Shown piece after piece: positions 1 to 7,612 of a stretch of 64,000 bases of DNA. The translations under genes were made by a program, and so were the position numbers. The notes beneath the pieces were generated by a model. The model saw nothing but the letters and a program-made list of their open reading frames with translations, had not been told where the DNA came from and did no database searches. Each line of letters opens with the position of its first letter. Positions within the stretch are counted from its first letter, which is position 1. This stretch comes from Mariniphaga sp040772505. Lineage in GTDB: Bacteria > Bacteroidota > Bacteroidia > Bacteroidales > Prolixibacteraceae. The stretch covers positions 124,001 through 188,000 of the forward strand of contig JAXGYA010000004.1 of the NCBI GenBank assembly GCA_040772505.1. The letters run 5' to 3'.

Positions 1-1
1 C

Positions 2-2629
2 GAAAAAGCAAGCGAACAGCAGAATAGGGAACCGGAAGGTATAAAAGAGGAGATAATCTATTTGCCGGGGATGTACCGGAATTGGTTTTTAGATTATGCT
101 TCTTATGTAATCCTTGAACGGGCAGTTCCTTATGTAAACGACGGATTGAAGCCTGTTCAGCGCCGCATCATGCATGCCATGCGCGAGATGGATGACGGAA
201 GATACAACAAAGTGGCGAATATCATCGGGCAGACAATGCAATACCACCCCCATGGCGATGCTTCCATTGGCGAAGCAATTGTGCAGCTTGGACAGAAAGA
301 GTTGCTTATTGACACTCAGGGAAACTGGGGAAACACGCACACAGGTGACGGAGCAGCTGCACCCCGTTATATTGAGGCGCGGTTGTCGAAGTTTGCCCTT
401 GAAGTGCTGTTTAACCCGAAAACTACCCAGTGGAAGTTATCTTACGACGGACGAAAAAATGAACCGGTGACTCTTCCTGCAAAGTTTCCTCTGCTGTTGG
501 CACAAGGCGTTGAAGGAATTGCAGTGGGACTGGCATCAAGAATTTTTCCGCACAATTTCAACGAACTTCTTGACGGATGTATTGCCTGTCTGAGAGGCGA
601 AGAGTTTGAACTGCTGCCCGATTTTCCGGGCGGCGGGCTTGCTGATTGCAGCAGATACAACGACGGTTTGCGCGGCGGCGCTGTGAAAGTACGTGCAAAA
701 ATCGAAAAGCAGGACAACAAAACATTAGTTATTACTGAACTGCCCTACGGAAAAACAACCACAACCCTCATCGAATCTATCATAAAAGCCAACGAAAGGG
801 GCAAAATAAAAATCCGGAAAATTGATGACAATACTGCCGGAAATGTAGAAATTCTCATACACCTGAATTCCGGGGTTTCGTCAGACAAAACCATCGATGC
901 GCTGTATGCTTTCACCGACTGTGAAGTTTCAATTTCGCCGAATGCCTGTATAATTGAAAACGATAAGCCACATTTTATCGGCGTATCCGAGATTTTGAAA
1001 CATTCTGCCGAAAGCACTCTGCAACTGCTCAAACTGGAGCTGGAAATCAGAAAAGGCGAATTGGAGGAAGCGTGGCATTTTGCATCGCTGGAAAAGATTT
1101 TTATTGAAGAGCGGATATATAAGGATAAAAAGTTTGAGGATTCGGAGAATATGGATCAGGCGGTTGCACATATCGACAAACGCATGGAGCCATGGAAACC
1201 GAAGTTTAAACGGGAAATTACCCGCGAGGATATTCTCCGGCTTATGGAAATCCGAATGGCACGAATACTAAAGTTCAACACGGATAAAGCAGTAGAAAAT
1301 ATTCTTTCCATCGAAGATGAAATCGAAAAAATCAAGAAAAATATTGAGCAGATTGTTCCCTATACCATTCAGTGGTTCACCTATCTGAAAGAAAAATATG
1401 GAAAAGGGCGTGAGCGCAGAACCAAAATCAGAAGCTTCGAGAACATTGTGGCAGCAAAGGTGGCGATAAGAAATGAAAAACTCTATGTTGACCGCAAGGA
1501 GGGATTTATGGGATTCGGATTAAAAAAAGATGAATATCTGTGCGATTGTTCTGATATTGATGACGTTATTGTATTCCGGCGCGATGGAACCTATTTTATT
1601 ACTAAAGTTACCGAAAAAGCTTTTATCGGCAAAAACCCGCTTCACATTGCGATTTTCAAACGGGATGATGAACGGACCATATACAATGTTGTTTATCGCG
1701 ACGGCAAAACCGGATATTCCTATATGAAACGCTTTTCGGTTACCGGAATTACGCGCGACAGAGAGTATGATGTTACCAAAGGTACTTCCGGCTCGCGAAT
1801 TGTTTATTTCTCGGCCAACCCCAACGGCGAAGCCGAAACACTGAAGATTTTGCTGAAACCAAAAGCGCGGTTGAGAAAAGTAGCTTTTGAAATAGATATG
1901 GGCGAACTGGCAATCAGAGGCAGGCAGGCAATAGGAAATATTCTGACCAAACATGAAGTATTTAAAATTTCGCTCAAAGAAAAGGGGGTTTCCACTTTAG
2001 GAGGCAGAAAAATATGGTTTGATGAGGATGTTTTGCGCCTGAATGCAGATAGCCGTGGCAAATATTTAGGCGAATTTTCAGGTGAGGATAATATTCTGGT
2101 TATCTACAAAAATGGAGAATTTGAGCTGCGCAGCTTTGACCTCAGCAACCACTTTGAAACAGGAATTCTCTCCATTGAAAAATTTGACAGCTCTAAAATT
2201 TTGTCTGTGGTCTATTATGATGCTGAGCAGGATTATTACTATGTGAAACGTTTCGAAATTGACGAACCTGAGGATAAACGCATACGCTTTATTGGCGAGC
2301 ATCCTGAAAACAAGCTGATTAGCATTACCTGGGTGCGCTATCCGCGTCTGGAGATTGAATTTGGAGGGAAACATGTCGAACGCGAAAACGAAATTATTGA
2401 AGTTGCCGAATTTATTGGTGTAAAATCATGGAAGGCAAAAGGTAAACGTCTTTCAAACTATAGCATTGAGAACATCATGGAAGTTGAGCCCGTGATTCGC
2501 GATGAACACGACAAAGACCCTGCTGACGGGGAAAACACCGAAGAGAGCAAGGATAAGGTAAACGATGTTCTATTTGAAGTGAGAAGACCCGGAAAGGGAA
2601 ATGGCACAGAACAGATGTCGTTGTTTTGA
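2..2629 (+). CDS. parC: DNA topoisomerase IV subunit A (5' partial)
   Basis: Breaks and rejoins DNA to decatenate daughter chromosomes, as the A subunit of a type IIA topoisomerase. The frame is open from base 2, so the true start lies upstream of the window; the TTG at 62 is only the first internal start-like codon. Visible signatures are GMYRNWFLDYASYVILERA, the DGLKPVQRRI motif, YHPHGDASIGEAIVQLGQ, and AAPRYIEARLS, whose Tyr (bases 368-370) is the expected DNA-linking residue. The C-terminal half is a beta-pinwheel-like region ending in an acidic tail. The HPHGDASIGEA pattern and the phylum-typical length favour ParC over GyrA. Its ParE partner would be expected upstream, outside the window. 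Confidence 0.9.
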   Translation, partial: EKASEQQNREPEGIKEEIIYLPGMYRNWFLDYASYVILERAVPYVNDGLKPVQRRIMHAMREMDDGRYNKVANIIGQTMQYHPHGDASIGEAIVQLGQKELLIDTQGNWGNTHTGDGAAAPRYIEARLSKFALEVLFNPKTTQWKLSYDGRKNEPVTLPAKFPLLLAQGVEGIAVGLASRIFPHNFNELLDGCIACLRGEEFELLPDFPGGGLADCSRYNDGLRGGAVKVRAKIEKQDNKTLVITELPYGKTTTTLIESIIKANERGKIKIRKIDDNTAGNVEILIHLNSGVSSDKTIDALYAFTDCEVSISPNACIIENDKPHFIGVSEILKHSAESTLQLLKLELEIRKGELEEAWHFASLEKIFIEERIYKDKKFEDSENMDQAVAHIDKRMEPWKPKFKREITREDILRLMEIRMARILKFNTDKAVENILSIEDEIEKIKKNIEQIVPYTIQWFTYLKEKYGKGRERRTKIRSFENIVAAKVAIRNEKLYVDRKEGFMGFGLKKDEYLCDCSDIDDVIVFRRDGTYFITKVTEKAFIGKNPLHIAIFKRDDERTIYNVVYRDGKTGYSYMKRFSVTGITRDREYDVTKGTSGSRIVYFSANPNGEAETLKILLKPKARLRKVAFEIDMGELAIRGRQAIGNILTKHEVFKISLKEKGVSTLGGRKIWFDEDVLRLNADSRGKYLGEFSGEDNILVIYKNGEFELRSFDLSNHFETGILSIEKFDSSKILSVVYYDAEQDYYYVKRFEIDEPEDKRIRFIGEHPENKLISITWVRYPRLEIEFGGKHVERENEIIEVAEFIGVKSWKAKGKRLSNYSIENIMEVEPVIRDEHDKDPADGENTEESKDKVNDVLFEVRRPGKGNGTEQMSLF

Positions 2630-2768
2630 GCTTGAAACTCCGGAGGTTCAATAGTTTGAGGGCTTATATTGTTGCTTCAAACAATATCGAACCCCTGTCA
2701 AAACACATCAAACCCCCCTTAAATACTTATTTTCTTTTACCTTTATATTTTATTTTTTAGACGAAGCA

Positions 2769-3275
2769 ATGAAAATTTATCTGATAGGATATATGGGGAG
2801 CGGCAAGTCAACGTTAGGGCGAAGGTTGGCCGGTCATGCCGGATTGCAGTTTATTGATATGGACCATTATATTGAGCAGCGAAACTGTAAAACGATTCCT
2901 CAGATATTTGCTCAAGAGGGTGAAGAGGAATTTCGCAAAAAAGAGCGAAAAGCATTAGAGGAGATCTCCGCATTCTCCGATGTGATTATTGCAACCGGCG
3001 GAGGCGCTCCATGTTTTTTTGATAACATCGATTTTATGAATCATACCGGAATAACTATTTTTCTGAATATTGATCCGGATATTTTAGCTTCCAGACTGAT
3101 GCGATCCAATACAGAAAGGCCGCTTATTAAAGGAAAATCAAAGCAAGAGCTGGTTCAGTTTATTGATGAAACATTAAAAATCAGGCACAAATTTTATTCC
3201 CGTGCACATTATCAGATAACCCAGCCCGACATTGATTTGCAGGCTGTTATGAAGATGATTGAACAGAAAGAATAA
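2769..3275 (+). CDS. aroK: Shikimate kinase
   Basis: Phosphorylates shikimate at the 3-hydroxyl with ATP, the fifth step of the cytoplasmic chorismate pathway. The 168-residue length is normal for the family. The P-loop GYMGSGKST spans residues 7-15, Asp32 in FIDMDHYIE is the usual shikimate-binding Asp, Arg56 lies in EEFRKKERK, and the glycine triplet of ATGGGAP is at 77-79. The lid Arg is in NTERPL. ATG start; a TACCTTTA box 31 bases upstream is a weak promoter match. It is transcribed towards secG and the two genes are separated by a strong hairpin. Function is secure. Confidence 0.95.
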   Translation: MKIYLIGYMGSGKSTLGRRLAGHAGLQFIDMDHYIEQRNCKTIPQIFAQEGEEEFRKKERKALEEISAFSDVIIATGGGAPCFFDNIDFMNHTGITIFLNIDPDILASRLMRSNTERPLIKGKSKQELVQFIDETLKIRHKFYSRAHYQITQPDIDLQAVMKMIEQKE

Positions 3276-3277
3276 AA

Positions 3278-3316
3278 CATAAAAGCCATTTCCCTTTCAG
3301 AGAAATGGCTTTTATG
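3278..3316. terminator. Bidirectional hairpin terminator between aroK and secG
   Basis: A perfect 15-bp stem (3278-3292 with 3302-3316) encloses a 9-base loop. The stem has A-rich and T-rich outer arms on both strands and sits in the 60-base gap between the convergent aroK and secG genes, so it can end transcription from both sides. Confidence 0.85.
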
Positions 3317-3335
3317 CTTGTGTAAATGTAATCAA

Positions 3336-3704
3336 TTAGTTGTCGTCTCCCGAAGGCACAGCCGGCAATTCTTCATCAGAACCGGTTTCCGGAGCAATTG
3401 TCGGGAAGTTGGGAATCTGAAGCGGATCTGCAACCGACTCAATCTGTTCGCGCACACGGGATTGATCCTGAGTCATCTTTTCGCGTGGAATGAAGCCCGT
3501 ACCAATAACGGAAAGTACAAGCAGGGAACCAGCCAGAACCCATGTTGCTTTTTCCAGAAAATCAGTGGTTCTACGAACGCCCATAATCTGGTTGGATGCC
3601 TGAAAATTGCTGGCTAAGCCTCCACCTTTTGAGTTTTGAACCAGTACGATGAGTACCAGTAAAATACAAACTATAAATATTAATACCGTAATCAGAGTGT
3701 ACAT
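3336..3704 (-). CDS. secG: Preprotein translocase subunit SecG
   Basis: Small inner-membrane partner of SecY/SecE in the general secretion channel. The 122-residue protein begins with a hydrophobic segment (about 1-23), has the family-typical NSKGGGLAS and FLEKATW stretches around 24-55, a second membrane segment (about 56-72), then an acidic, proline-rich tail. The tail is longer than in E. coli SecG, as is common in Bacteroidota. It is the last gene of a leftward block with the AAA+ regulator, LptE and a TPR protein (10-base gap to the TPR gene). Confidence 0.9.
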   Translation of the reverse strand: MYTLITVLIFIVCILLVLIVLVQNSKGGGLASNFQASNQIMGVRRTTDFLEKATWVLAGSLLVLSVIGTGFIPREKMTQDQSRVREQIESVADPLQIPNFPTIAPETGSDEELPAVPSGDDN

Positions 3705-3714
3705 TTTATTTTGC

Positions 3715-4314
3715 TTAAATATTTTTTAATTTTTCAATTTCTTCAATCCGGGCTGCAAAGTAAATACTTTTTTCCGGATATTTCAAGTTTAATTTCTTAA
3801 AAGCTTCCAGTGCCTTATCGTATTTTTTTTGTTCTAAGTAAATCATTGCCAATGTTTCGGTGATTAGCTCATCGCTTTCGCTTGCCGACCTGGATGTTAA
3901 TTTATTGCCTATTTCTCTTGATATTTCTTCAGGAGTCCTTGTTTCAATTTTTTCGCCTGCTCGCGCAGATGCAAGAAATTTGTCAATGAGGCTTTCTCCT
4001 TCTGTTGGTTTATCTCTATATTCCATTGCGTAGCCTTCGGTCTGCGGGTAGTCCGGCTCGTAGCCTGTAGCTGGCTGACCGGCCCGGGAATGCAAAAGTT
4101 TATAGAGCTGTTTTCTATCGGGGAGGAGTGGTGCCGTTCTGTTCAGTTCTGCTTCAAATCCGGGATTACCGGTTTCTTTCAGATTCTTCAGGTAAAGCAG
4201 AAGTGCTGCCTGGAAATAGGGGAACCCGGAAGAGATATTTTTAAGTTCTTCCAGCGAATCCCTGTTCAGCAGCGAAGGATTTTTTACGTGGTTATAAAAA
4301 TGTTCTTTTTGCAT
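3715..4314 (-). CDS. Tetratricopeptide-repeat protein of the lptE-secG block
   Basis: A 199-residue protein without a signal peptide. The C-terminal third contains a recognisable TPR-like helical pair (ETLAMIYLEQKKYDKALEAF followed by LKYPEKSIYFAARI). The N-terminal part is helical and reads like the conserved Bacteroidota protein that sits between lptE and secG. The gap to lptE is 2 bases and to secG 10 bases, indicating one operon. Molecular role is unknown; by position it may assist envelope biogenesis, but that is inference only. Confidence 0.7.
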   Translation of the reverse strand: MQKEHFYNHVKNPSLLNRDSLEELKNISSGFPYFQAALLLYLKNLKETGNPGFEAELNRTAPLLPDRKQLYKLLHSRAGQPATGYEPDYPQTEGYAMEYRDKPTEGESLIDKFLASARAGEKIETRTPEEISREIGNKLTSRSASESDELITETLAMIYLEQKKYDKALEAFKKLNLKYPEKSIYFAARIEEIEKLKNI

Positions 4315-4316
4315 AA

Positions 4317-4832
4317 TTACCAGTTTGCAAGCGTTGCATTAAAAATATCTTCGGTGAGTTTGTTGATAATTTCAGGAACCAGTCCGTCTTCCACAGCACT
4401 TAATGAACTGGTACTGTCAAAATCTTCAAAGGCGGAAAAGGTCTGTTCCTTGCTTTGGTCGGGCTCAATATTGTTTGTGAATTTCACACGCACCGAGATG
4501 GTCAGCCGGTTGAGCGCAGCCATATCCTCTTTTTGGATAGCCATCGGGCGCACTTCATATCCGGTGATTTGCCCCTCAAAAATCAGGTCGCCATCTTCGC
4601 CCAATTCGTTTAGTGATGTTTGCCGCTGCAGCTTTTCCCGAAGGGCTTCGGTAAACGACTGGCTAAGAGTCGGGTTTATCAATCGGGCGCGATTTGGAAA
4701 ATAATAGACGGAATAGGTTTTAACTTGAGGAGAAATGTTTGCACCTGTAAAGGAATAGGCGATTCTGCACGAAAAAACCGTACCGGCTAAAAGAATTCCC
4801 AATATAGAAATTTGAAAAATCTGTTTTTTCAT
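4317..4832 (-). CDS. lptE: LptE-like LPS-assembly lipoprotein
   Basis: Predicted outer-membrane lipoprotein partner of LptD in lipopolysaccharide insertion. The 171-residue protein has a lipoprotein signal (residues 1-22, lipobox ending in FSC) followed by IAYSFTGANISP, the opening characteristic of Bacteroidota LptE-like proteins, then a beta/alpha secretory domain with LTISVRVKFTN. It follows the AAA+ regulator by 3 bases and precedes the TPR gene by 2 bases. Identification rests on the N-terminal pattern and conserved gene order; the overall similarity to E. coli LptE would be low. Confidence 0.8.
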   Translation of the reverse strand: MKKQIFQISILGILLAGTVFSCRIAYSFTGANISPQVKTYSVYYFPNRARLINPTLSQSFTEALREKLQRQTSLNELGEDGDLIFEGQITGYEVRPMAIQKEDMAALNRLTISVRVKFTNNIEPDQSKEQTFSAFEDFDSTSSLSAVEDGLVPEIINKLTEDIFNATLANW

Positions 4833-4835
4833 CCC

Positions 4836-6065
4836 TTACCCTTTAATATTGTGTTCTTTAATTTTTCGGTAGAGCGTGCGCTCGGAAATTCCCAGTTCCT
4901 CTGCTGCATTTTTTCGTTTTCCGTTATGTTTTTGAAGTGCCTTTTTAATCATTTCAAGCTCTTTTTCCTCTAAGGACAATGATTCCTCAATCACCTCCTC
5001 GGTGTCCTGGATTTGTCTTTTGTCAATATGCGGAATTGGAACTGGCTGAGCAGATTGTTCCCGTGAACTGAAACCAATCTCTTCTGAGCTATAGAGGTCG
5101 CGGATAATCTGCTCCTGGTCAGCCGAAATTACCTGCTCCTCCTTCTCCATTATGTTGAGAACCAGTTTTTTCAGGTCGGTCATATCCTTTTTCATGTCAA
5201 AAAGAATTTTGTACAGGATTTCGCGTTCGTTGGAAAAGCCGGCTTCATCCTTTTTTGAGAGCAGTGCCGGAAGATTCTTAGTAGAAATGGAGGGTAAATA
5301 GCGCTTGAGCACTTCTTCTGAAATCTCGCGATTTTGTTCGATGATGGAAATCTGCTCGGTTATGTTCTTCAGCTGCCTTACGTTGCCGGGCCAGCGATAG
5401 TTTTCAAGTAAAATTCTTGCGTCGTCATTCAGACGGATGGGGGGCATTCTGTATTTTTCGGCAAAATCACGGGCAAACTTTCTGAACAGCAGGTGAATAT
5501 CCTCCGGGCGGTGTCGCAGCGGAAGAATGTTCACAGGAACAGTGTTTAGCCGGTAGTACAGATCTTCCCTGAACTTCCCGGATTGAATGGCTTGGGGAAT
5601 ATCAACATTGGTGGCTGCAATAATCCGTACATCAGTTTTAATGACCTGCGAAGAACCTACACGGATAAATTCGCCGGATTCTAGTACTCTGAGCAGGCGA
5701 ACCTGTGTCGCCAAAGGGAGTTCCCCGATTTCATCCAGAAAAATTGTGCCACCGTCAGCTTCCTGAAAATAGCCTTTCCGGTCGGAAAGAGCCCCCGTGA
5801 AAGAGCCTTTTTCGTGCCCAAAAAGTTCTGAGTCAATAGTGCCCTCGGGTATTGCGCCACAGTTCACTGCAATATATTTACCATGCTTGCGACTCGAAAA
5901 CTGATGAATGATCTGGGGAAACACCTCTTTACCGGTTCCGCTCTCCCCTGAAATTAAAACCGAAAGATCAGTGGGAGCAACCTGAACCGCCACTTCAATA
6001 GCCCTGTGCAGTCCGGGTGAATTCCCGATTATCTCAAATCTTTGCTTAATACTCTGGATATCCAT
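4836..6065 (-). CDS. Sigma-54-type AAA+ transcriptional activator (no receiver domain)
   Basis: Bacterial enhancer-binding protein expected to drive sigma-54 RNA polymerase by ATP hydrolysis. From the chosen ATG (409 residues) there is a Walker A GESGTGKE (40-47), the sigma-54 contact loop GSFTGA (87-92, canonical GAFTGA with A to S), Walker B GGTIFLDEIG (105-114), an arginine-finger region, and a C-terminal Fis-type helix-turn-helix (RKNAAEELGISERTLYRKI). There is no sensory or receiver domain before the AAA+ module. The frame stays open to 6116, but a -7 promoter box lies at 6092-6099 and the family normally begins MDIQ-IKQRFEIIG, so 6065 is preferred. It heads the lptE-TPR-secG block. Confidence 0.85.
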   Translation of the reverse strand: MDIQSIKQRFEIIGNSPGLHRAIEVAVQVAPTDLSVLISGESGTGKEVFPQIIHQFSSRKHGKYIAVNCGAIPEGTIDSELFGHEKGSFTGALSDRKGYFQEADGGTIFLDEIGELPLATQVRLLRVLESGEFIRVGSSQVIKTDVRIIAATNVDIPQAIQSGKFREDLYYRLNTVPVNILPLRHRPEDIHLLFRKFARDFAEKYRMPPIRLNDDARILLENYRWPGNVRQLKNITEQISIIEQNREISEEVLKRYLPSISTKNLPALLSKKDEAGFSNEREILYKILFDMKKDMTDLKKLVLNIMEKEEQVISADQEQIIRDLYSSEEIGFSSREQSAQPVPIPHIDKRQIQDTEEVIEESLSLEEKELEMIKKALQKHNGKRKNAAEELGISERTLYRKIKEHNIKG

Positions 6066-6091
6066 ACCTGATTCGTGTTCAATTAAAAATA

Positions 6092-6099
6092 CAAATTTA
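6092..6099 (-). promoter_or_regulatory. Promoter -7 box (TAAATTTG) for the AAA+ regulator/lptE/secG block
   Basis: On the minus strand this octamer matches the Bacteroidota -7 consensus TAnnTTTG exactly and lies 26 bases upstream of the proposed ATG at 6065. No clear TTTG -33 element is seen at the usual distance. It also argues against the longer open frame starting at 6116. Confidence 0.5.
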
Positions 6100-6208
6100 C
6101 AACTTTTTGGCGGCATTATTTCCTGTGCCTTTTATTTAATCATTTATTGTCTAATGTCCAAATCGCGGCTTAATTATTTTTCACGGGCTGCCGGGATTTT
6201 ATAATCAT

Positions 6209-6216
6209 TATCTTTG
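6209..6216 (+). promoter_or_regulatory. Promoter -7 box (TATCTTTG) for kdsB
   Basis: Exact TAnnTTTG match, 24 bases upstream of the kdsB ATG at 6241. No convincing -33 TTTG. The divergent arrangement with the AAA+ regulator supports promoters on both strands in this 175-base gap. Confidence 0.5.
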
Positions 6217-6240
6217 GCAACATAAAAAATATTGAAAAAC

Positions 6241-6981
6241 ATGGAATTTATTGTAATAATTCCTGCACGGTTTCAATCTTCCCGCTTCCCGGGCAAACCA
6301 TTGGTCAGACTGGGAGGCAAGCCGATGATACAGTGGGTTTGTGAGAATGCGGCACAAGTGCTTGAGCATGTGTGGGTAGCTACCGATGATGAACGGATTA
6401 TGCAGGCTGTAGAAGCTTTTGGCGGGAATGCTGTGCTGACTTCATCAGCTCACCAGAGCGGAACAGACCGCTGCGCCGAAGCAGCTGAAAAATTGAAAAA
6501 AAACATCAGTTTTGATGTTGTAATCAATATTCAGGGCGATGAGCCTTTTGTTCAGGCTGAACAGCTAAAACAGCTCATGTCATGTTTTGATGATAAAACC
6601 GAGATAGCAACTCTGGTGAAAAAAATTGAATCAAACGAAGAGCTGTTTAATCCCAACCGTCCGAAAGTTGTTCTGGATGAACAGCACAATGCTCTCTATT
6701 TCAGCAGGTCGCCAATTCCTTATGTGCGTGATGTCGAAAAAGCAAACTGGCTCAGAAATAATACGTTCTGGGCACACATAGGCATGTATGCCTACCGCAA
6801 GGATATTCTTAAGCAAATTACACAACTGAACCCGGGGAAGCTGGAACAAACTGAAGCCTTGGAGCAATTGCGCTGGCTTGGAAACGGCTACCGGATTAAA
6901 ACGGCAGTTACCCGGTTTCAGGGGATAGGAATCGATACCCCCGAGGATCTAATGGCTGCCGAAGCATGGCTGTTGAAATAA
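6241..6981 (+). CDS. kdsB: 3-deoxy-manno-octulosonate cytidylyltransferase
   Basis: Activates Kdo to CMP-Kdo for lipid A-core synthesis in the cytoplasm. The 246-residue protein opens with IVIIPARFQSSRFPGKPL, the nucleotide-binding signature of the family, followed by VATDDERI, SGTDRCAEA and NIQGDEPF, and later YFSRSPIPYVRD and HIGMYAYRK, all in the expected order. An upstream in-frame TTG at 6232 exists, but the ATG at 6241 directly precedes the conserved EFIVIIPAR and is chosen. The T9SS-domain gene follows after 47 bases on the same strand. Confidence 0.95.
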   Translation: MEFIVIIPARFQSSRFPGKPLVRLGGKPMIQWVCENAAQVLEHVWVATDDERIMQAVEAFGGNAVLTSSAHQSGTDRCAEAAEKLKKNISFDVVINIQGDEPFVQAEQLKQLMSCFDDKTEIATLVKKIESNEELFNPNRPKVVLDEQHNALYFSRSPIPYVRDVEKANWLRNNTFWAHIGMYAYRKDILKQITQLNPGKLEQTEALEQLRWLGNGYRIKTAVTRFQGIGIDTPEDLMAAEAWLLK

Positions 6982-7028
6982 AGGGCATAAAATTTGCTTT
7001 TCCAAGAAATAAATTGTAATCTTTCAGC

Positions 7029-7391
7029 ATGAAGCGATATATACTTTTAATCATATTCTCACTTATTTTTATAAGAGGCTTCTCTTTTGAGCCTTCGTAT
7101 TCCTCATTTTACCAAAATCCAACTGTTGACAAAACTTCTGTTCAGGAATTGAAAATATATCCCAACCCTGCCGAAAACGGAAGAATTACTCTCGAAATGA
7201 ATACCGGGGAGATTACCGAAATACGCTTAGTGAATATCATGGGTAAGGAGGTAGTTGTCCGTATTTTGGATTTCTCTGTTCCAAAATATCAGCTCACTCT
7301 TGAAAATATTCCCAACGGAATTTATTTTGTACGTGTTAAAACTTCAAAAAATAAAGTTGTTGTAAAAAAACTGATTGTATCTTCACGATAA
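7029..7391 (+). CDS. Minimal secreted protein consisting of a signal peptide and a T9SS type A sorting domain
   Basis: A 120-residue protein with an N-terminal signal peptide (about 1-19), a 20-residue linker, and then almost nothing but a T9SS C-terminal domain: LKIYPNPAENGRITLEM, EIRLVNIMGKEVV, and NIPNGIYFVRVKTSKNKVVVKKLIV. Such domains normally sit behind a large cargo and direct export through the type IX system with cleavage and surface anchoring. Here there is no cargo. It could be a decoy or regulator of T9SS, a small surface peptide, or a decayed larger gene. It follows kdsB by 47 bases. Confidence 0.8.
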   Translation: MKRYILLIIFSLIFIRGFSFEPSYSSFYQNPTVDKTSVQELKIYPNPAENGRITLEMNTGEITEIRLVNIMGKEVVVRILDFSVPKYQLTLENIPNGIYFVRVKTSKNKVVVKKLIVSSR

Positions 7392-7608
7392 TTCTCCATA
7401 CCGTTTTTTTGCCTCTTCCAGAATAGCGATTGTGGCAGTAGCACCACAGCGCGAACATCCCGCATCTTTCACTGCCAAAAGTGCAAGTGCGTATTCCGCC
7501 TGCAGCTTTAATTTTCACTCCCGGCCCAACACTTTTTCTCATCAGTTCCAGAACGGGAAGTGTTGCTCCCGCATATGAATATTTTCCATAGCTTACTTTA
7601 ACAAAACC
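7383..7608 (-). pseudogene. deoC: Frameshifted 3' fragment of deoxyribose-phosphate aldolase (deoC)
   Basis: Reading leftward from about 7608, one frame gives FGFVKVSYGKYSYAGATLP and LELMRKSVGPGVKIKAAGGIRT, the C-terminal aldolase barrel of DeoC including the Schiff-base lysine region (FVKTSTG in normal enzymes, here FVKVSYG) and KAAGGIRT. Around 7480-7500 the match jumps to another frame, which continues ALALLAVKDAGCSRCG and ATATIAILEEAKKRYGELS and ends at a TGA (7383-7385). The 5' two thirds of the gene are absent: the upstream side is directly abutted by the stop codon of the beta-lactamase-like gene. A broken remnant, not functional. Confidence 0.75.
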
Positions 7609-7612
7609 AAAT

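Noticed and set aside
2666..2687. AT-rich 8-bp hairpin after the topoisomerase gene
   Set aside because: No T tract follows and the stem is all but A/T; too weak to call a terminator.
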